A stretch of 64,000 nt of DNA from positions 806,001-870,000 of the forward strand of contig CAWBFN010000002.1 of assembly GCA_963788125.1 (NCBI GenBank), in the 5' to 3' direction. The translations under genes and the position numbers were made by a program. Below are positions 24,874 through 33,656 of this stretch, piece after piece (position 1 is the stretch's first letter; every line of letters begins with the position of its first letter). This DNA is from Bog-473 sp963788125. Lineage in GTDB: Bacteria > Actinomycetota > Acidimicrobiia > Acidimicrobiales > RAAP-2. Under the pieces are notes generated by a model. That model was not told the DNA's origin. It was given only the letters and a program-made list of their open reading frames with translations, and did no database searches.

Positions 24874-26133
24874 GTGGTCACCAAGGCCGAAAACGAGCGG
24901 CTGACCCGGGTCGAGGGCGATGCACCCATGGGCCGCATGATTCGCGAGAACTACTGGGTTCCCTTCGCCCTCTCGTCGCACCTTGTCGCCGGGGAAGCGC
25001 CGATCCCGGTGCGCCTCCTGGGTGAGGACTACGTCGCCTTTCGCGGCGAGAACGGCGCGATCGGGCTTTTCGACGAGCACTGTCCCCACCGGCGGGCATC
25101 CCTAACGCTGGCGAGGGTGGAGGGCAACGGCATGCGCTGCATCTATCACGGCTGGAAGATCGACGTGGCCGGGTGCGTCGTCGACGTGCCCACGCAGGCC
25201 GTGCGGGCCGAGCAGTTCGCCAAGGGGGTCCAGGTCGTGCACTTTCCGGTGCGGGAGGTGGGCGGTTTGGCCTGGGTCTGGCTCGGCGGCAGCGATGCGC
25301 CGGCGTTCCCCGAGCTCCCCTTCGCAGGCGCGGTCGAGGACAATTCGTGGTTGAGCGTCTCGGTGGCGCCCTGCAACTGGCTCCAGGGCGTGGAAGGTAC
25401 GATCGACTCCGCGCACGCCGGCACCCTGCACCAGACGTGGCTCGGGGAAGCCGCCCGACGTCAGGACAACTCGCACATCGGCCTCGCTCTGGCCGGTCCT
25501 CCGGCCTACGAGACGGAGTCCGCACCGTACGGGCTCCAAGCAGTCGCCCTGCGTCCCACCGTCGATGGACGCACCTATGCGCGCGTCACGCAGTTCTTCA
25601 TGCCACTGGTGTGCGTGGTTCCCTTCGGGAGGGCGCGACCGCAGGAGGGGTCGATGTTCGCCTTCGCCCCGGTTGACGACCAGAACCATCTTCTCTTCTA
25701 TGGCTACTTCTCCGACGAGCCTCAGGGACTTCCGGTCGATATGGGCGTGGTCAACCCGGAGTACAGGCCCGACCCGGGTGACTTCACCGGAGTGCGTGGC
25801 GACCGGCACAACCTCTGGGGCCAGGACCGCACGCTGATGAGGGCCGGGCATTTCACGGGCTTCGGGCGGACCCTTCTGGAGGAGGACATCGTCGTCCAGA
25901 CGAGCATGGGTGGGACCCTCGATCGCTCCAAGGAGTTCCTCTCTTCGAGTGACGTCGCCGTCGCCCACGCGCGTCGGATTCTCCTCGACGCGCTCACGAC
26001 CGCTGAGGCGGGCGGCATGCCGCCCGGCAGTGCTCGCACTCCGAGGGTCGTTCGCATGCCCAACGCACTGGAGTTCGTCTACGACGAGGGCGTGGACTGG
26101 CGGGAGATGGTCGCCCAGCTCCAGGCCGTCTGA
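24874..26133 (+). CDS. Rieske non-heme iron oxygenase (phthalate-type, alpha subunit)
   Basis: This 419-residue oxygenase has the Rieske [2Fe-2S] ligands in CPHRRA and CIYHGWK (C-x-H ... C-x2-H) near residues 70-95 and the mononuclear iron motif DSAHAGTLH near residue 180. The overall pattern is that of single-component phthalate/vanillate/ketosteroid-type oxygenases, which hydroxylate rings or demethylate with a separate reductase. GAGGAGGAAG precedes the GTG start. Two SDR genes follow on the same strand, consistent with dehydrogenation of the hydroxylated product. No reductase gene is adjacent. Confidence 0.88.
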   Translation: MVTKAENERLTRVEGDAPMGRMIRENYWVPFALSSHLVAGEAPIPVRLLGEDYVAFRGENGAIGLFDEHCPHRRASLTLARVEGNGMRCIYHGWKIDVAGCVVDVPTQAVRAEQFAKGVQVVHFPVREVGGLAWVWLGGSDAPAFPELPFAGAVEDNSWLSVSVAPCNWLQGVEGTIDSAHAGTLHQTWLGEAARRQDNSHIGLALAGPPAYETESAPYGLQAVALRPTVDGRTYARVTQFFMPLVCVVPFGRARPQEGSMFAFAPVDDQNHLLFYGYFSDEPQGLPVDMGVVNPEYRPDPGDFTGVRGDRHNLWGQDRTLMRAGHFTGFGRTLLEEDIVVQTSMGGTLDRSKEFLSSSDVAVAHARRILLDALTTAEAGGMPPGSARTPRVVRMPNALEFVYDEGVDWREMVAQLQAV

Positions 26134-26219
26134 CGTGAGCACTAATCGATCGCTGCAGTGGCGAAAGGGGTGACCGTGGGGATGTGTGACGCAGGTGCAC
26201 TCGAAAAAGGGGAACGGGG

Positions 26220-27029
26220 ATGAGCACCGTGGCTGAGATCACCGGCATGCCCGGTTCGGTGGCGGACCGCTTCTCACTCGCCGGGCGGGTGGCGATCGTC
26301 AGCGGAAGTGGCACGGGGATCGGTCGAGCGATCGCGCTCGTGTTCGCCGAGCAAGGTGCAGACATCGTGCTCGCAGCGCGACGTCGGGGGCCACTCGAGC
26401 ACACGGCTGCCGATGTCGAGTCGATGGGCCGACGCGCGCTCGTGGTCCCTACGGACGTGACCGACCCCGAGCAGTGCGAACGGCTCGTCGCCGCAGCGGT
26501 CGCCGAGTTCGGCCAGATCGACGTGGTCGTGAACAACGCCGGCGGCGCGTTGACCAAGGCACCCATGGACTGGGGAGCCGACGAGTGGCGACAGATCGTC
26601 GACGTGAACCTGGCCGGCGTCTACTTCCTGTCGCGTGCCGCCGCCAGGTCGATGCTCGCGTGCGGCAAGGGTTCGATCGTCAACATCTCGTCGGGCTCCA
26701 GCTTCAACCCGTTTCCGATTGGCCTTCCGTACGGAGCGTCCAAGGCGGCCGTCAACAACCTCACGAACTCATTAGCGGCTGCGTGGACCCCGCACGGCGT
26801 GCGGGTCAACGCGGTGGCGGCTGGTGGGGTGCGGACCGAGCTGTTAATCGAGGACGCGCTGAAGAACGGCATCGACCCGGACACGATCGGTGCGGGCAAC
26901 GGAATGGGCCGTCTGGCCGAACCCTACGAGATCGCCACCGCGGTGTTGTTCCTGGCGTCGGATGCGTCGAGCTTCTGCTCGGGTGCCACCCTCTACGCCG
27001 GCGGCGGCCCCAAGGTCGCCGGTATGTGA
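26220..27029 (+). CDS. short-chain dehydrogenase/reductase
   Basis: This 269-residue classical SDR has SGSGTGIG as the cofactor motif, NNAGG, a Ser in the NISSGSS stretch and the catalytic YGASK. The Arg/Asp pattern after the second strand (AARRR) suggests NADP preference; this is an inference. GGGGAACGGGG precedes the ATG. It lies 86 bases after the Rieske oxygenase and 20 bases before a second SDR, so the three genes probably form one unit. Confidence 0.87.
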   Translation: MSTVAEITGMPGSVADRFSLAGRVAIVSGSGTGIGRAIALVFAEQGADIVLAARRRGPLEHTAADVESMGRRALVVPTDVTDPEQCERLVAAAVAEFGQIDVVVNNAGGALTKAPMDWGADEWRQIVDVNLAGVYFLSRAAARSMLACGKGSIVNISSGSSFNPFPIGLPYGASKAAVNNLTNSLAAAWTPHGVRVNAVAAGGVRTELLIEDALKNGIDPDTIGAGNGMGRLAEPYEIATAVLFLASDASSFCSGATLYAGGGPKVAGM

Positions 27030-27049
27030 GACTGAGGGAGAGAGCAACG

Positions 27050-27802
27050 TTGAGCAGCGCATTTGTGGAGAAGATCGCCATCGTCACGGGTGCCGCATCA
27101 GGGATCGGGGCAGCCACGGCGCGCCGTTTGAGCGGCATGGGGGCAAGAGTCGTCGCGGTCGACCTGGACGAGGTGAGTGTTGCCGAGATCGCTGACGAGA
27201 TCGGCGGCACTGCGGTTGCCATGGATGTCTCAGATCCTCAGTCGTGGGATGGCCTGATCGCGACTGTGACTGCCGATTTCGGCGGCATCGACTTCGCGCA
27301 TCTGAATGCCGGCATCGTGACCTTGCCCTATCCGTACGAAATCTCCGACGTCACAGCGGAGGTCTACCGGCGAGTGATGGGCGTCAACCTCGATGGGGTA
27401 GCACTCGCCTCCACCAAGCTGGTCCAACGGGGCATGGGCTCGGGTGCCGGCGGGGCCATCGTCGCCACGGCCTCACTCGGTGGCCTACACCCGTGGCCCG
27501 AGGATCCCTACTATGCCGCGTCGAAGCTGGCCGTGGTGGGCTTCGTCCGGAGCGCCGCCCCGAAATTCGCCGAGCTGGGAGTGCGGATACACGCCGTGTG
27601 TCCGAGCTTGGTGCAGACCAATATCATCCGCGGTGTCATCCAGGAAAAGATTGACGATCTGGGGTTACCCGTACTTGACCCGGCCGAAGTTGCAGTCGCG
27701 GTCACGGACTTGCTCGCCGCAGAGGAGACCGGCCTCGTGCGCACGATCGTCGCTGGAGAGGGGGTACGTGAATCGCTGGTCGCCAATGGGGACGCCAGTT
27801 GA
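27050..27802 (+). CDS. short-chain dehydrogenase/reductase
   Basis: This 250-residue classical SDR has IVTGAASGIG, a NAG motif (LNAGIV), a Ser region in ATASLGG and the catalytic YYAASK. Asp in VVAVDLDE favours NAD. The chosen start is TTG at 27050 with GAGGGAGAG about eight bases upstream; a GTG at 27065 is an alternative. An open frame continues far upstream, but that part is out of frame with the preceding SDR and is not real. It belongs to the same unit as the Rieske oxygenase and the first SDR. Confidence 0.82.
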   Translation: MSSAFVEKIAIVTGAASGIGAATARRLSGMGARVVAVDLDEVSVAEIADEIGGTAVAMDVSDPQSWDGLIATVTADFGGIDFAHLNAGIVTLPYPYEISDVTAEVYRRVMGVNLDGVALASTKLVQRGMGSGAGGAIVATASLGGLHPWPEDPYYAASKLAVVGFVRSAAPKFAELGVRIHAVCPSLVQTNIIRGVIQEKIDDLGLPVLDPAEVAVAVTDLLAAEETGLVRTIVAGEGVRESLVANGDAS

Positions 27803-27855
27803 CAGATCCCGGTGGCCGGTTGAGAAGCCGGGAAGCCCCGTAGCATGATCGTTCC

Positions 27856-29436
27856 ATGGCACGCGCCCGGGCCAACTCCTTCACCCTGACGCCTGAGCTC
27901 CGGCGGACCTCCACCATCGTCGTCCTCGGATCGATCATGTCGATCCTCGACACGACGATCGTGGCGGTTGCCCTGGCCACCCTGGGCCGGGACTTCCACG
28001 TCTCGGTCACCACCATCCAATGGGTGGCAACCGGCTACCTGCTGGCGCTTGCCATGGTCATCCCGGTCACCGGATGGGCGGTCGACCGCTTCGGGGCGAA
28101 ATTGATCTGGATGTCCTCGCTCAGCCTGTTCATCATCGGCTCGTGCCTGTGTGGGGTGGCCTGGTCGGCCAACTCGCTGATCGTCTTCCGCATCCTCCAG
28201 GGCATCGGCGGCGGTATGCTCCTCCCGGTCGGCCAGTCGATCCTGGCGCGCGCCGCCGGACCACAGCGTATGGGCCGCGTCATGAGCGTCATCGGAGTGC
28301 CCATGGTGCTGGGCCCGATCATGGGACCGGTCATCGGCGGCCTCATCGTGTCGAATTTCAGCTGGCGCTGGATCTTCTACGTCAACGTGCCGATCGGCAT
28401 CATCACGCTGGTCGTTTCCAGCCGCTGGCTGCCCAAGTGGGACACCGACGAGCGGTTCGTGTCCTCCTTCGACACCCTCGGCTTCTGCCTGCTATCGCCC
28501 GGCCTGGCCGCCTTGGTCTACTCGTTGTCGGAGGTGGGAACCACGGGCAGCTTCACCAGCGCCTCGGTCGTCATCAGCTTCGTCCTCGGCGTCGCGCTGA
28601 TGGTGGGCTTCGTCTTCCACGCGCTGCACGTCAAGAACCCGTTGCTCGAGCTCCACCTTTTCAAGGACCGCAGCTTCGCCATCGCCAATATCTGCATCTT
28701 CGTCATGGGCGCCACGCTGTTCGGTTCCATGTTCCTGCTGCCGCTGTACTACCAGATCGCCCGGGGTCAGGAGGCCTGGGTGGCCGGGTTGCTCATGGCG
28801 CCCCAAGGAATCGGCGCGGCATCCGTGATGCGCTGGTCGGGGAGCATCACCGACCGGTTCGGGCCCCGCCGCATCGTCCCCTACGGTGTCCTCCTCACGG
28901 CGGCGGCCACGGTCCCCTTCGCCTTCGTGACCACCTCGACCAGCGAAGTGCTCCTGGCCTCCACCCTCTTCCTTCGTGGTCTCGGGCTCGGCCTGATATT
29001 CACGCCCATCACCGCGGCCGCCTACTCCGACCTTAACCACGCCGAAATTCCCAAGGCCACCACCACCATGAACATCGTGCGCCAGGTCGGCGGCTCCGTG
29101 GCCACCGCGCTCCTAGCCGTCGTGCTGGAGCGTCAGATCGTGTCCGAGCTCGGTCCGGCCGCCGCCAAGGCCGGGGGTAGCGCCGGCGTCATATCCTCCG
29201 CGGTCAAACTGCCCCCGCAGGTGGCCGACCCCGTGGCCACCGCCTTCGCCCACACCTTCTGGTGGGCCGTGGGCGGCATCCTCGTCGCCTTCATCCCGTC
29301 CCTCTTTCTGCCCAACCATGCTGCCGCACCCACGCCGGCCCACGCCGAGGTGGGTCCAGAGGGCGTGGGCCCAGTGGGCGAGAGCGCGGTCGGCGACGGT
29401 GAACCCGGACCGCGCGCCGGGGCCATCCTCGACTAG
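27856..29436 (+). CDS. MFS transporter, DHA2 (EmrB/QacA, 14-TM) family
   Basis: This 526-residue drug:H+ antiporter-type permease has motif A-like GWAVDRFGAK after the second helix, a LDTTIVAVAL motif in helix 1 and motif C-like GVPMVLGPIMGPVIGG in helix 5; about 14 hydrophobic segments can be counted. The C-terminal ~45 residues are Ala/Pro/Gly-rich and polar. Such exporters remove toxic substrates or products. No ribosome binding site is seen; a TAGCAT box ends nine bases before the ATG. The gene converges on the DUF1810 gene with a hairpin between them. Confidence 0.9.
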   Translation: MARARANSFTLTPELRRTSTIVVLGSIMSILDTTIVAVALATLGRDFHVSVTTIQWVATGYLLALAMVIPVTGWAVDRFGAKLIWMSSLSLFIIGSCLCGVAWSANSLIVFRILQGIGGGMLLPVGQSILARAAGPQRMGRVMSVIGVPMVLGPIMGPVIGGLIVSNFSWRWIFYVNVPIGIITLVVSSRWLPKWDTDERFVSSFDTLGFCLLSPGLAALVYSLSEVGTTGSFTSASVVISFVLGVALMVGFVFHALHVKNPLLELHLFKDRSFAIANICIFVMGATLFGSMFLLPLYYQIARGQEAWVAGLLMAPQGIGAASVMRWSGSITDRFGPRRIVPYGVLLTAAATVPFAFVTTSTSEVLLASTLFLRGLGLGLIFTPITAAAYSDLNHAEIPKATTTMNIVRQVGGSVATALLAVVLERQIVSELGPAAAKAGGSAGVISSAVKLPPQVADPVATAFAHTFWWAVGGILVAFIPSLFLPNHAAAPTPAHAEVGPEGVGPVGESAVGDGEPGPRAGAILD

Positions 29437-29447
29437 GCGGGCCATGC

Positions 29448-29463
29448 GGCCCCTCCAGGGGCC
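29448..29463. terminator. hairpin between convergent genes
   Basis: GGCCCCTCCAGGGGCC folds as a six-bp GC stem with a TCCA loop. It sits in the 37-base gap between the ends of the MFS gene and the DUF1810 gene and could stop transcription from both sides. No T-tract is present. Confidence 0.5.
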
Positions 29464-29473
29464 CCGACGGGGA

Positions 29474-29899
29474 TCAGAGTCGTTGGTCGGTGGCCGGGTC
29501 GGCCTCTCCTCCGAAGTGCAGATCGAGCACCTGCTGGAAGACGGGGTCGCCCGAAGCGGCCCGCTCGAAGAGCGTCATTGAGGAGCGAAGCTTCTGGGCG
29601 TCGATGCCTCCGAAGATCTGCTCCGCACTTCGATCCTTGGTCTCGGCCACGATGCGGGCACAGTTGACGAGCCGTGGCCCGAGCACGGGGTGCCGCACGT
29701 AGGCCCTGGCCTCCTCCAACGAGGTGATGGCGAACCTCCTCGCCGTGAGGCTGTGCCCGAGACCGGCGATTTGGGGGAAGATGTACCACATCCAGTGGCT
29801 GGTCTTGTGACCTCGACGTAGTTCATCGACGGCTCGGTCGTAGGTTCCGTCGGTATTTTGGGCATCGACAAACCGCGCGAGGTCAAAGGGATCGTTCAT
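29474..29899 (-). CDS. DUF1810 family protein
   Basis: This 141-residue protein matches DUF1810 along its length: DPFDLARFVDAQ at the start, then ELRRGHKTSHWMWYIFPQIAG, the conserved LGPRLVNCARIV, and KLRSSMTLFERAA. The family is widespread and its function unknown. The ATG at 29899 begins at the conserved domain. The start overlaps the end of the SCO6745-like gene by 17 bases, so the two are translationally coupled in one operon behind the promoter at 31367-31395. Confidence 0.85.
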   Translation of the reverse strand: MNDPFDLARFVDAQNTDGTYDRAVDELRRGHKTSHWMWYIFPQIAGLGHSLTARRFAITSLEEARAYVRHPVLGPRLVNCARIVAETKDRSAEQIFGGIDAQKLRSSMTLFERAASGDPVFQQVLDLHFGGEADPATDQRL

Positions 29900-30815
29900 C
29901 GCCGCCATCGCCATCGCCATCGCCATCGCCGGCGCCGCCATCGCCATCGCCCGGGTCGCCGTCGCCGGGCGTCGGTAGCCCTATCGGATTCGGGAACGGC
30001 ATCTCTGCCGTCATGCGTCTGGCGGCTGGTTCGAGATACCCCAGGAGTTGTCGACACGTATCGGATCCGATGGCCTCGTAGGCCCTCAGGGCCAACTCGT
30101 CAGTTCGAGTCTCGATCTGTTCATGGAGCTCGCTTCCCGGTGCGGTCGGGGTGCCCTCGCGCGCCAGAAGACCGCGAGACTTGAGACGCTCGACGGCGCC
30201 CTCCCAGTCGTCGGCGGTCCATCCCCGACTCTGCCAGAACGTGTGGGGTGGGATGGTGGCGCAGGCGGCGAAGAGGGCGTGCGCCTCGCATCCATCGAGG
30301 TCTGCCCAGGTGAGCGACGCGACGTGGCCATCGCCGCGGTGCTCGCGCAGCGTGGTCGCCGCCTGCCAGAGGGCCGCCACCGGGTCCGGCCCCTCTTCGA
30401 CGTCGCGGTTGGCGGCGAAGAGGGGCCGTCCGCACGGGCTGGCGTAGCGGACGACGTCTCGGAGCGGCGGCAGTGCGTGTGCCGCCAACCGTTCGGCATC
30501 GGGCTCGGTGAGGATCCGGCGCAAGCTGGCCGCGGCCGCGGGGCTGCGGACGGCGAGAATCTCACCCGGGCTGGCGTAGCGCCACGCATCGGGGATGGCG
30601 CGTCGGACCCGGTCGGGATGGAAGTTGAAGAACGTGGCCTCGACGACCGCGGAACCCACCTGACCAAGGGGTGCGGCACGAAAGCCGAAGTAGCCCATCC
30701 AGAAGCCCTTCAGCCCCAGCCCAGCCGCGGCCTCACCAGACTCCGGCGAGAAGTAGGCGACGGCGTTGATGGCCTCGACGTTGTGCCAGATCGTCCGGGC
30801 CAGCGCCGACCTCAT
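29883..30815 (-). CDS. SCO6745 family protein
   Basis: This 310-residue protein matches the actinobacterial SCO6745 family: RTIWHNVEAINAVAYFSPES, then GFWMGYFGFRAAPLG, FFNFHPDRVRRAIPDAW, and a C-terminal winged-helix-like part with the conserved GWTADDWEGAVERLKSRGLL. The function is unknown. The C-terminal ~27 residues are an unusual Gly/Asp-rich tail encoded by a CATCGC microsatellite. The ATG at 30815 overlaps the stop of the GNAT gene (ATGA), giving a coupled GNAT-SCO6745-DUF1810 operon. Confidence 0.82.
   Translation of the reverse strand: MRSALARTIWHNVEAINAVAYFSPESGEAAAGLGLKGFWMGYFGFRAAPLGQVGSAVVEATFFNFHPDRVRRAIPDAWRYASPGEILAVRSPAAAASLRRILTEPDAERLAAHALPPLRDVVRYASPCGRPLFAANRDVEEGPDPVAALWQAATTLREHRGDGHVASLTWADLDGCEAHALFAACATIPPHTFWQSRGWTADDWEGAVERLKSRGLLAREGTPTAPGSELHEQIETRTDELALRAYEAIGSDTCRQLLGYLEPAARRMTAEMPFPNPIGLPTPGDGDPGDGDGGAGDGDGDGDGGDERSL
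29899..29962. repeat. CATCGC-type microsatellite
   Basis: A run of CATCGC hexamers and close variants spans the end of the SCO6745-like gene, where it encodes alternating Gly and Asp residues on the minus strand. It ends at the start codon of the DUF1810 gene. Confidence 0.85.
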
Positions 30816-31357
30816 GTTGCTCGACGCCGATGGGTACCGGCGAGGTCGATGTCGACCGATATCGTTCCCAGCTCCACCGACCCCGTGAGCGGACCGATCC
30901 GGCGCAGGCCTCGGAGAATGAACTTGTCGTCGCTGAGGACGTCGGCGTGGAGGGTGGTCAGGCCTTTCGCCCGAGCCCGTTCGAGCAGCAACGCCACCAT
31001 CCGGGTTCCCACTCCTCGGCGTTGCCACGCGTCTTCGACCAGTACCCCGAGATCGGCACTCCCCGTGGTGTCGAGGCCGAGGGTGGCCAGGCCGACGCAC
31101 GCTGAGCGGTACCAGGCGATGAGGGTCTCGTCCCTCGGATGAGCCCGAAGCAGGGTTCGGGTGTAGGCCACACCGTCCGTGAAGCCGTGGAACCGGTGGA
31201 ACAGGGTGGAGCGTGAGCAACGAGCCATCATCGCCAGGACGGCCGGCGTGCACGACGCCGTTGCGGGGTGAACCGTCACGTCGGCCAGTCGGTGGTCCCG
31301 AGCCTCTGGCCCCGAGGGGGTGTCGGCCCGTCCTTGAACGGTCATGACACTTGTCAT
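30812..31357 (-). CDS. GNAT family N-acetyltransferase
   Basis: This protein has about 181 residues. The central part is GNAT-like: the N-terminal FHRFHGFTDGVAYTRTLL, then the acetyl-CoA-binding LGVLVEDAWQRRGVGTRMVALLLERA (Q-x2-G-x-G core). Starts are possible at ATG 31357 or ATG 31345. The former is preferred because the TTGACT/CATACT promoter would start transcription within a few bases of it (leaderless). It heads a three-gene operon with the SCO6745-like and DUF1810 genes, divergent from a TetR gene. Confidence 0.78.
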   Translation of the reverse strand: MTSVMTVQGRADTPSGPEARDHRLADVTVHPATASCTPAVLAMMARCSRSTLFHRFHGFTDGVAYTRTLLRAHPRDETLIAWYRSACVGLATLGLDTTGSADLGVLVEDAWQRRGVGTRMVALLLERARAKGLTTLHADVLSDDKFILRGLRRIGPLTGSVELGTISVDIDLAGTHRRRAT

Positions 31358-31395
31358 ATACTCGACAGTATGATCATGACGGATGTCATAGTCAA
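31334..31395. promoter_or_regulatory. overlapping divergent promoters with two matched operators
   Basis: Plus strand: TTGAAC (31334-31339), 17 bases, TATACT (31357-31362), with ATG at 31370. Minus strand: TTGACT (31395-31390), 17 bases, CATACT (31372-31367), with ATG at 31357. The spacer of each holds a 14-bp palindrome, ATGACACTTGTCAT (31344-31357) and ATGACGGATGTCAT (31376-31389), both of the form ATGACNNNNGTCAT. Their centres are 32 bp apart, about three helical turns, on one DNA face. Both genes would be transcribed without, or almost without, a leader. Confidence 0.8.
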
Positions 31396-31990
31396 GAGCC
31401 CGCGTGAGCGCATGGTCCGTAGTGCGGCCCAGCTGATCCGGCGCAAGGGCGTGTCGGGAACGGGAATGCGGGAGATCGTGACCGAGGCGGCCGCGCCTCG
31501 AGGATCGCTCCAGCACTACTTTCCCGGGGGTAAAGAGGAACTGGTCTCCGAAGCCCTGTTGTGGATGGGTGGAGTGGCGGCGCGGCGGATAGAGCGCTAC
31601 CTCGGCACGCTGGGGTCGCGCCAACCGAGCGCACTTCTGGCGTCCATCGTCGAGGGCTGGCGAAGCGATCTCACGAACGAGGGGTTTTCGGCGGGGTGCC
31701 CCCTTGTTGCCGCCGCTGCCGACACGGCCGGCACCAGTGAGCAGCTCCGCAACGTGCTCCAGCGGGCCTTCGAGGGTTGGCTCGAACCGCTCTCCGAAGG
31801 TCTGGTCGATCTCGGCGTGCCTTCCGAGCGTTCCGGCGACCTCGCCATCGTGATGATCTCGGCGCTCGAAGGAGCCATCGTCCTGGCCCGGATACGTCGT
31901 GACCTGAGCCCACTCGACGCGCTCGTTCGCGAGCTCGGTCCGCTACTCGACGCCGTCATCGTTCCCGTGGGCCCGACAACATCACCATGA
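31370..31990 (+). CDS. TetR/AcrR family regulator (LmrA/YxaF-like)
   Basis: This protein of about 206 residues has SPRERMVRSAAQLIRRKG followed by the recognition region GTGMREIVTEAAAPRGSLQH and FPGGKEELV, a pattern of the LmrA/YxaF-type TetR group (PRGSLxHxFPGGK). The C-terminal part is helical with a conserved AGCPLVAAAAD stretch. The ATG at 31370 sits eight bases after the -10 box, so the mRNA is leaderless; the upstream open frame is not used. It probably represses itself and the divergent GNAT operon through the two ATGACNNNNGTCAT sites. Confidence 0.9.
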   Translation: MIMTDVIVKSPRERMVRSAAQLIRRKGVSGTGMREIVTEAAAPRGSLQHYFPGGKEELVSEALLWMGGVAARRIERYLGTLGSRQPSALLASIVEGWRSDLTNEGFSAGCPLVAAAADTAGTSEQLRNVLQRAFEGWLEPLSEGLVDLGVPSERSGDLAIVMISALEGAIVLARIRRDLSPLDALVRELGPLLDAVIVPVGPTTSP

Positions 31991-32095
31991 ACTCCAGCGC
32001 CTGTGCCAGCAGGGCCGGGAAGCTCCAACTCCACCGGAGGCGAGCTACTAGAGTCCCCGTGGGGTGACAAGCGAGTACGAAAGATCCGGGGCCAC

Positions 32096-33643
32096 ATGCG
32101 GGTCGCGCTGACGGTGGCCGATTTTTTGCAGCGCGCCGCGCTGGTCTACGGCAACCGGGTCGCCGTAGAGGACGAGCCGGCGGTTGCCGGTTCGTCCGGG
32201 GCGCAGACCTACGCCGAGCTCGAAGCGCGCGCTCGTGGCATGGCCATCGCCTTCGACGAGCTCGGGATCGGGCACGGAGAACGCGTGGCCATCGTCAGCC
32301 CGAACTCGAGCCGATTCCTGACCGCCTTTTTCGGGGTGAGCGGTTTCGGCCGCATCCTGGTGCCGATCAACTTCCGGCTCACCACCGACGAGATCGCCTA
32401 CGTCGTCGGCCATTCGGGGGCGTCGGTCCTCCTGTACGACCCCGATCTGGCCGGCGCGGTGGACGGCATCAAGGTCGATCACCGCTTCTGCCTCGATGGG
32501 GTCGATGACGCGGCGCTGTTCGCACCGGCCGCCCCGGGAACAGCGCCCTACCCGTGGGAGCCCGACGAGAACGCCACGTGCTCGGTCAACTACACCTCGG
32601 GCACGACGGCTCGTCCGAAGGGCGTCGAGCTCACGCACCGCAACTGCTGGCTCAACGCGGCCACGTTCGGGTGGCACACGGGCGTGAGCGATCGGGACGT
32701 ACTGCTCCACACGCTGCCGATGTTCCACTGCAACGGCTGGGGCATGCCATACGCGGTGACGGGGATGGGCGGTACCCACGTCGTGCTGCGAAAGGTCGAC
32801 GGCGAGGAGATCCTCTCGCGTATCGAGCGGCACGGTGTCACCCTGCTCTGCGGGGCACCGGCCGTCGTCGCGGCCATCGTGGGTGCGGCCGAGGCGCGCG
32901 TCAGCGAAGGTCGTGACGTGCCGGGCCGCGGCACGGTGCGCATCGTGGTCGCCGGCGCACCGCCGCCCTCCAAGACGATCGAGCGGGTGGAGACCGAGCT
33001 CGGATGGGAGTTCATCCAGATTTACGGACTGACCGAGACCTCGCCGCTGCTCACCATCAACCGGGCGCCCTCGGAGTGGGACGGTCTCGACGCCGGGACC
33101 CGCTCGGTACTGCTCGGCCGCGCCGGCGTCCCGGCCGTGGGCGTGCAGATCGAGGTCGACGCCGAGGGCGAGGTGCTGGCGCGCGCCAACCACGTGTTCG
33201 CCGGCTACTGGGAGCAACCCGACGAGTCAGCCGCTGCGCTCGAGGGCGGGTGGTTCCACACGGGAGACGGCGGGTATCTCGATCAGGCCTACCTGGTGAT
33301 CTCGGACCGCAAGAAGGACGTCATCATCACTGGCGGCGAGAACGTCTCCTCCATAGAGGTCGAGGACTGCCTGTACCAGCACGCCGCGGTCGCGGAGGTA
33401 GCGGTGATCGGCGTGCCCGACGAGACGTGGGGCGAGACGATCAAGGCGCTCGTCGTCGTGCGGGAGGGGGCGACGGTCACCGAGGCTGAGCTCATCGCCC
33501 ACTGCCGCGACCGGCTGGCCCATTTCAAGGCGCCCACCAGCGTGGAGCTGCGCCACGCGCTGGACCGCACCGCGACGGGGAAGCTGCAGAAGTATAAGTT
33601 GCGCCAGCCCTACTGGGCGGGGCGCGAGAGGTCGATCGGCTAA
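32096..33643 (+). CDS. acyl-CoA synthetase (AMP-forming)
   Basis: This 515-residue ANL-superfamily ligase has the P-loop-like YTSGTTARPKGVELTHRN (~residue 165), IYGLTETSP, the hinge region SDRKKDVIITGGENVSS and the C-terminal catalytic Lys in ATGKLQKYKLR. The overall pattern is that of medium/long-chain fatty acid or bile-acid-type CoA ligases. It activates a carboxylic acid for beta-oxidation. The ATG at 32096 begins just before the domain (MRVALTVADFLQRAA). It follows the TetR gene by about 105 bases and may be read from its own promoter. Confidence 0.9.
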   Translation: MRVALTVADFLQRAALVYGNRVAVEDEPAVAGSSGAQTYAELEARARGMAIAFDELGIGHGERVAIVSPNSSRFLTAFFGVSGFGRILVPINFRLTTDEIAYVVGHSGASVLLYDPDLAGAVDGIKVDHRFCLDGVDDAALFAPAAPGTAPYPWEPDENATCSVNYTSGTTARPKGVELTHRNCWLNAATFGWHTGVSDRDVLLHTLPMFHCNGWGMPYAVTGMGGTHVVLRKVDGEEILSRIERHGVTLLCGAPAVVAAIVGAAEARVSEGRDVPGRGTVRIVVAGAPPPSKTIERVETELGWEFIQIYGLTETSPLLTINRAPSEWDGLDAGTRSVLLGRAGVPAVGVQIEVDAEGEVLARANHVFAGYWEQPDESAAALEGGWFHTGDGGYLDQAYLVISDRKKDVIITGGENVSSIEVEDCLYQHAAVAEVAVIGVPDETWGETIKALVVVREGATVTEAELIAHCRDRLAHFKAPTSVELRHALDRTATGKLQKYKLRQPYWAGRERSIG

Positions 33644-33656
33644 GTCAGGGAACGGG

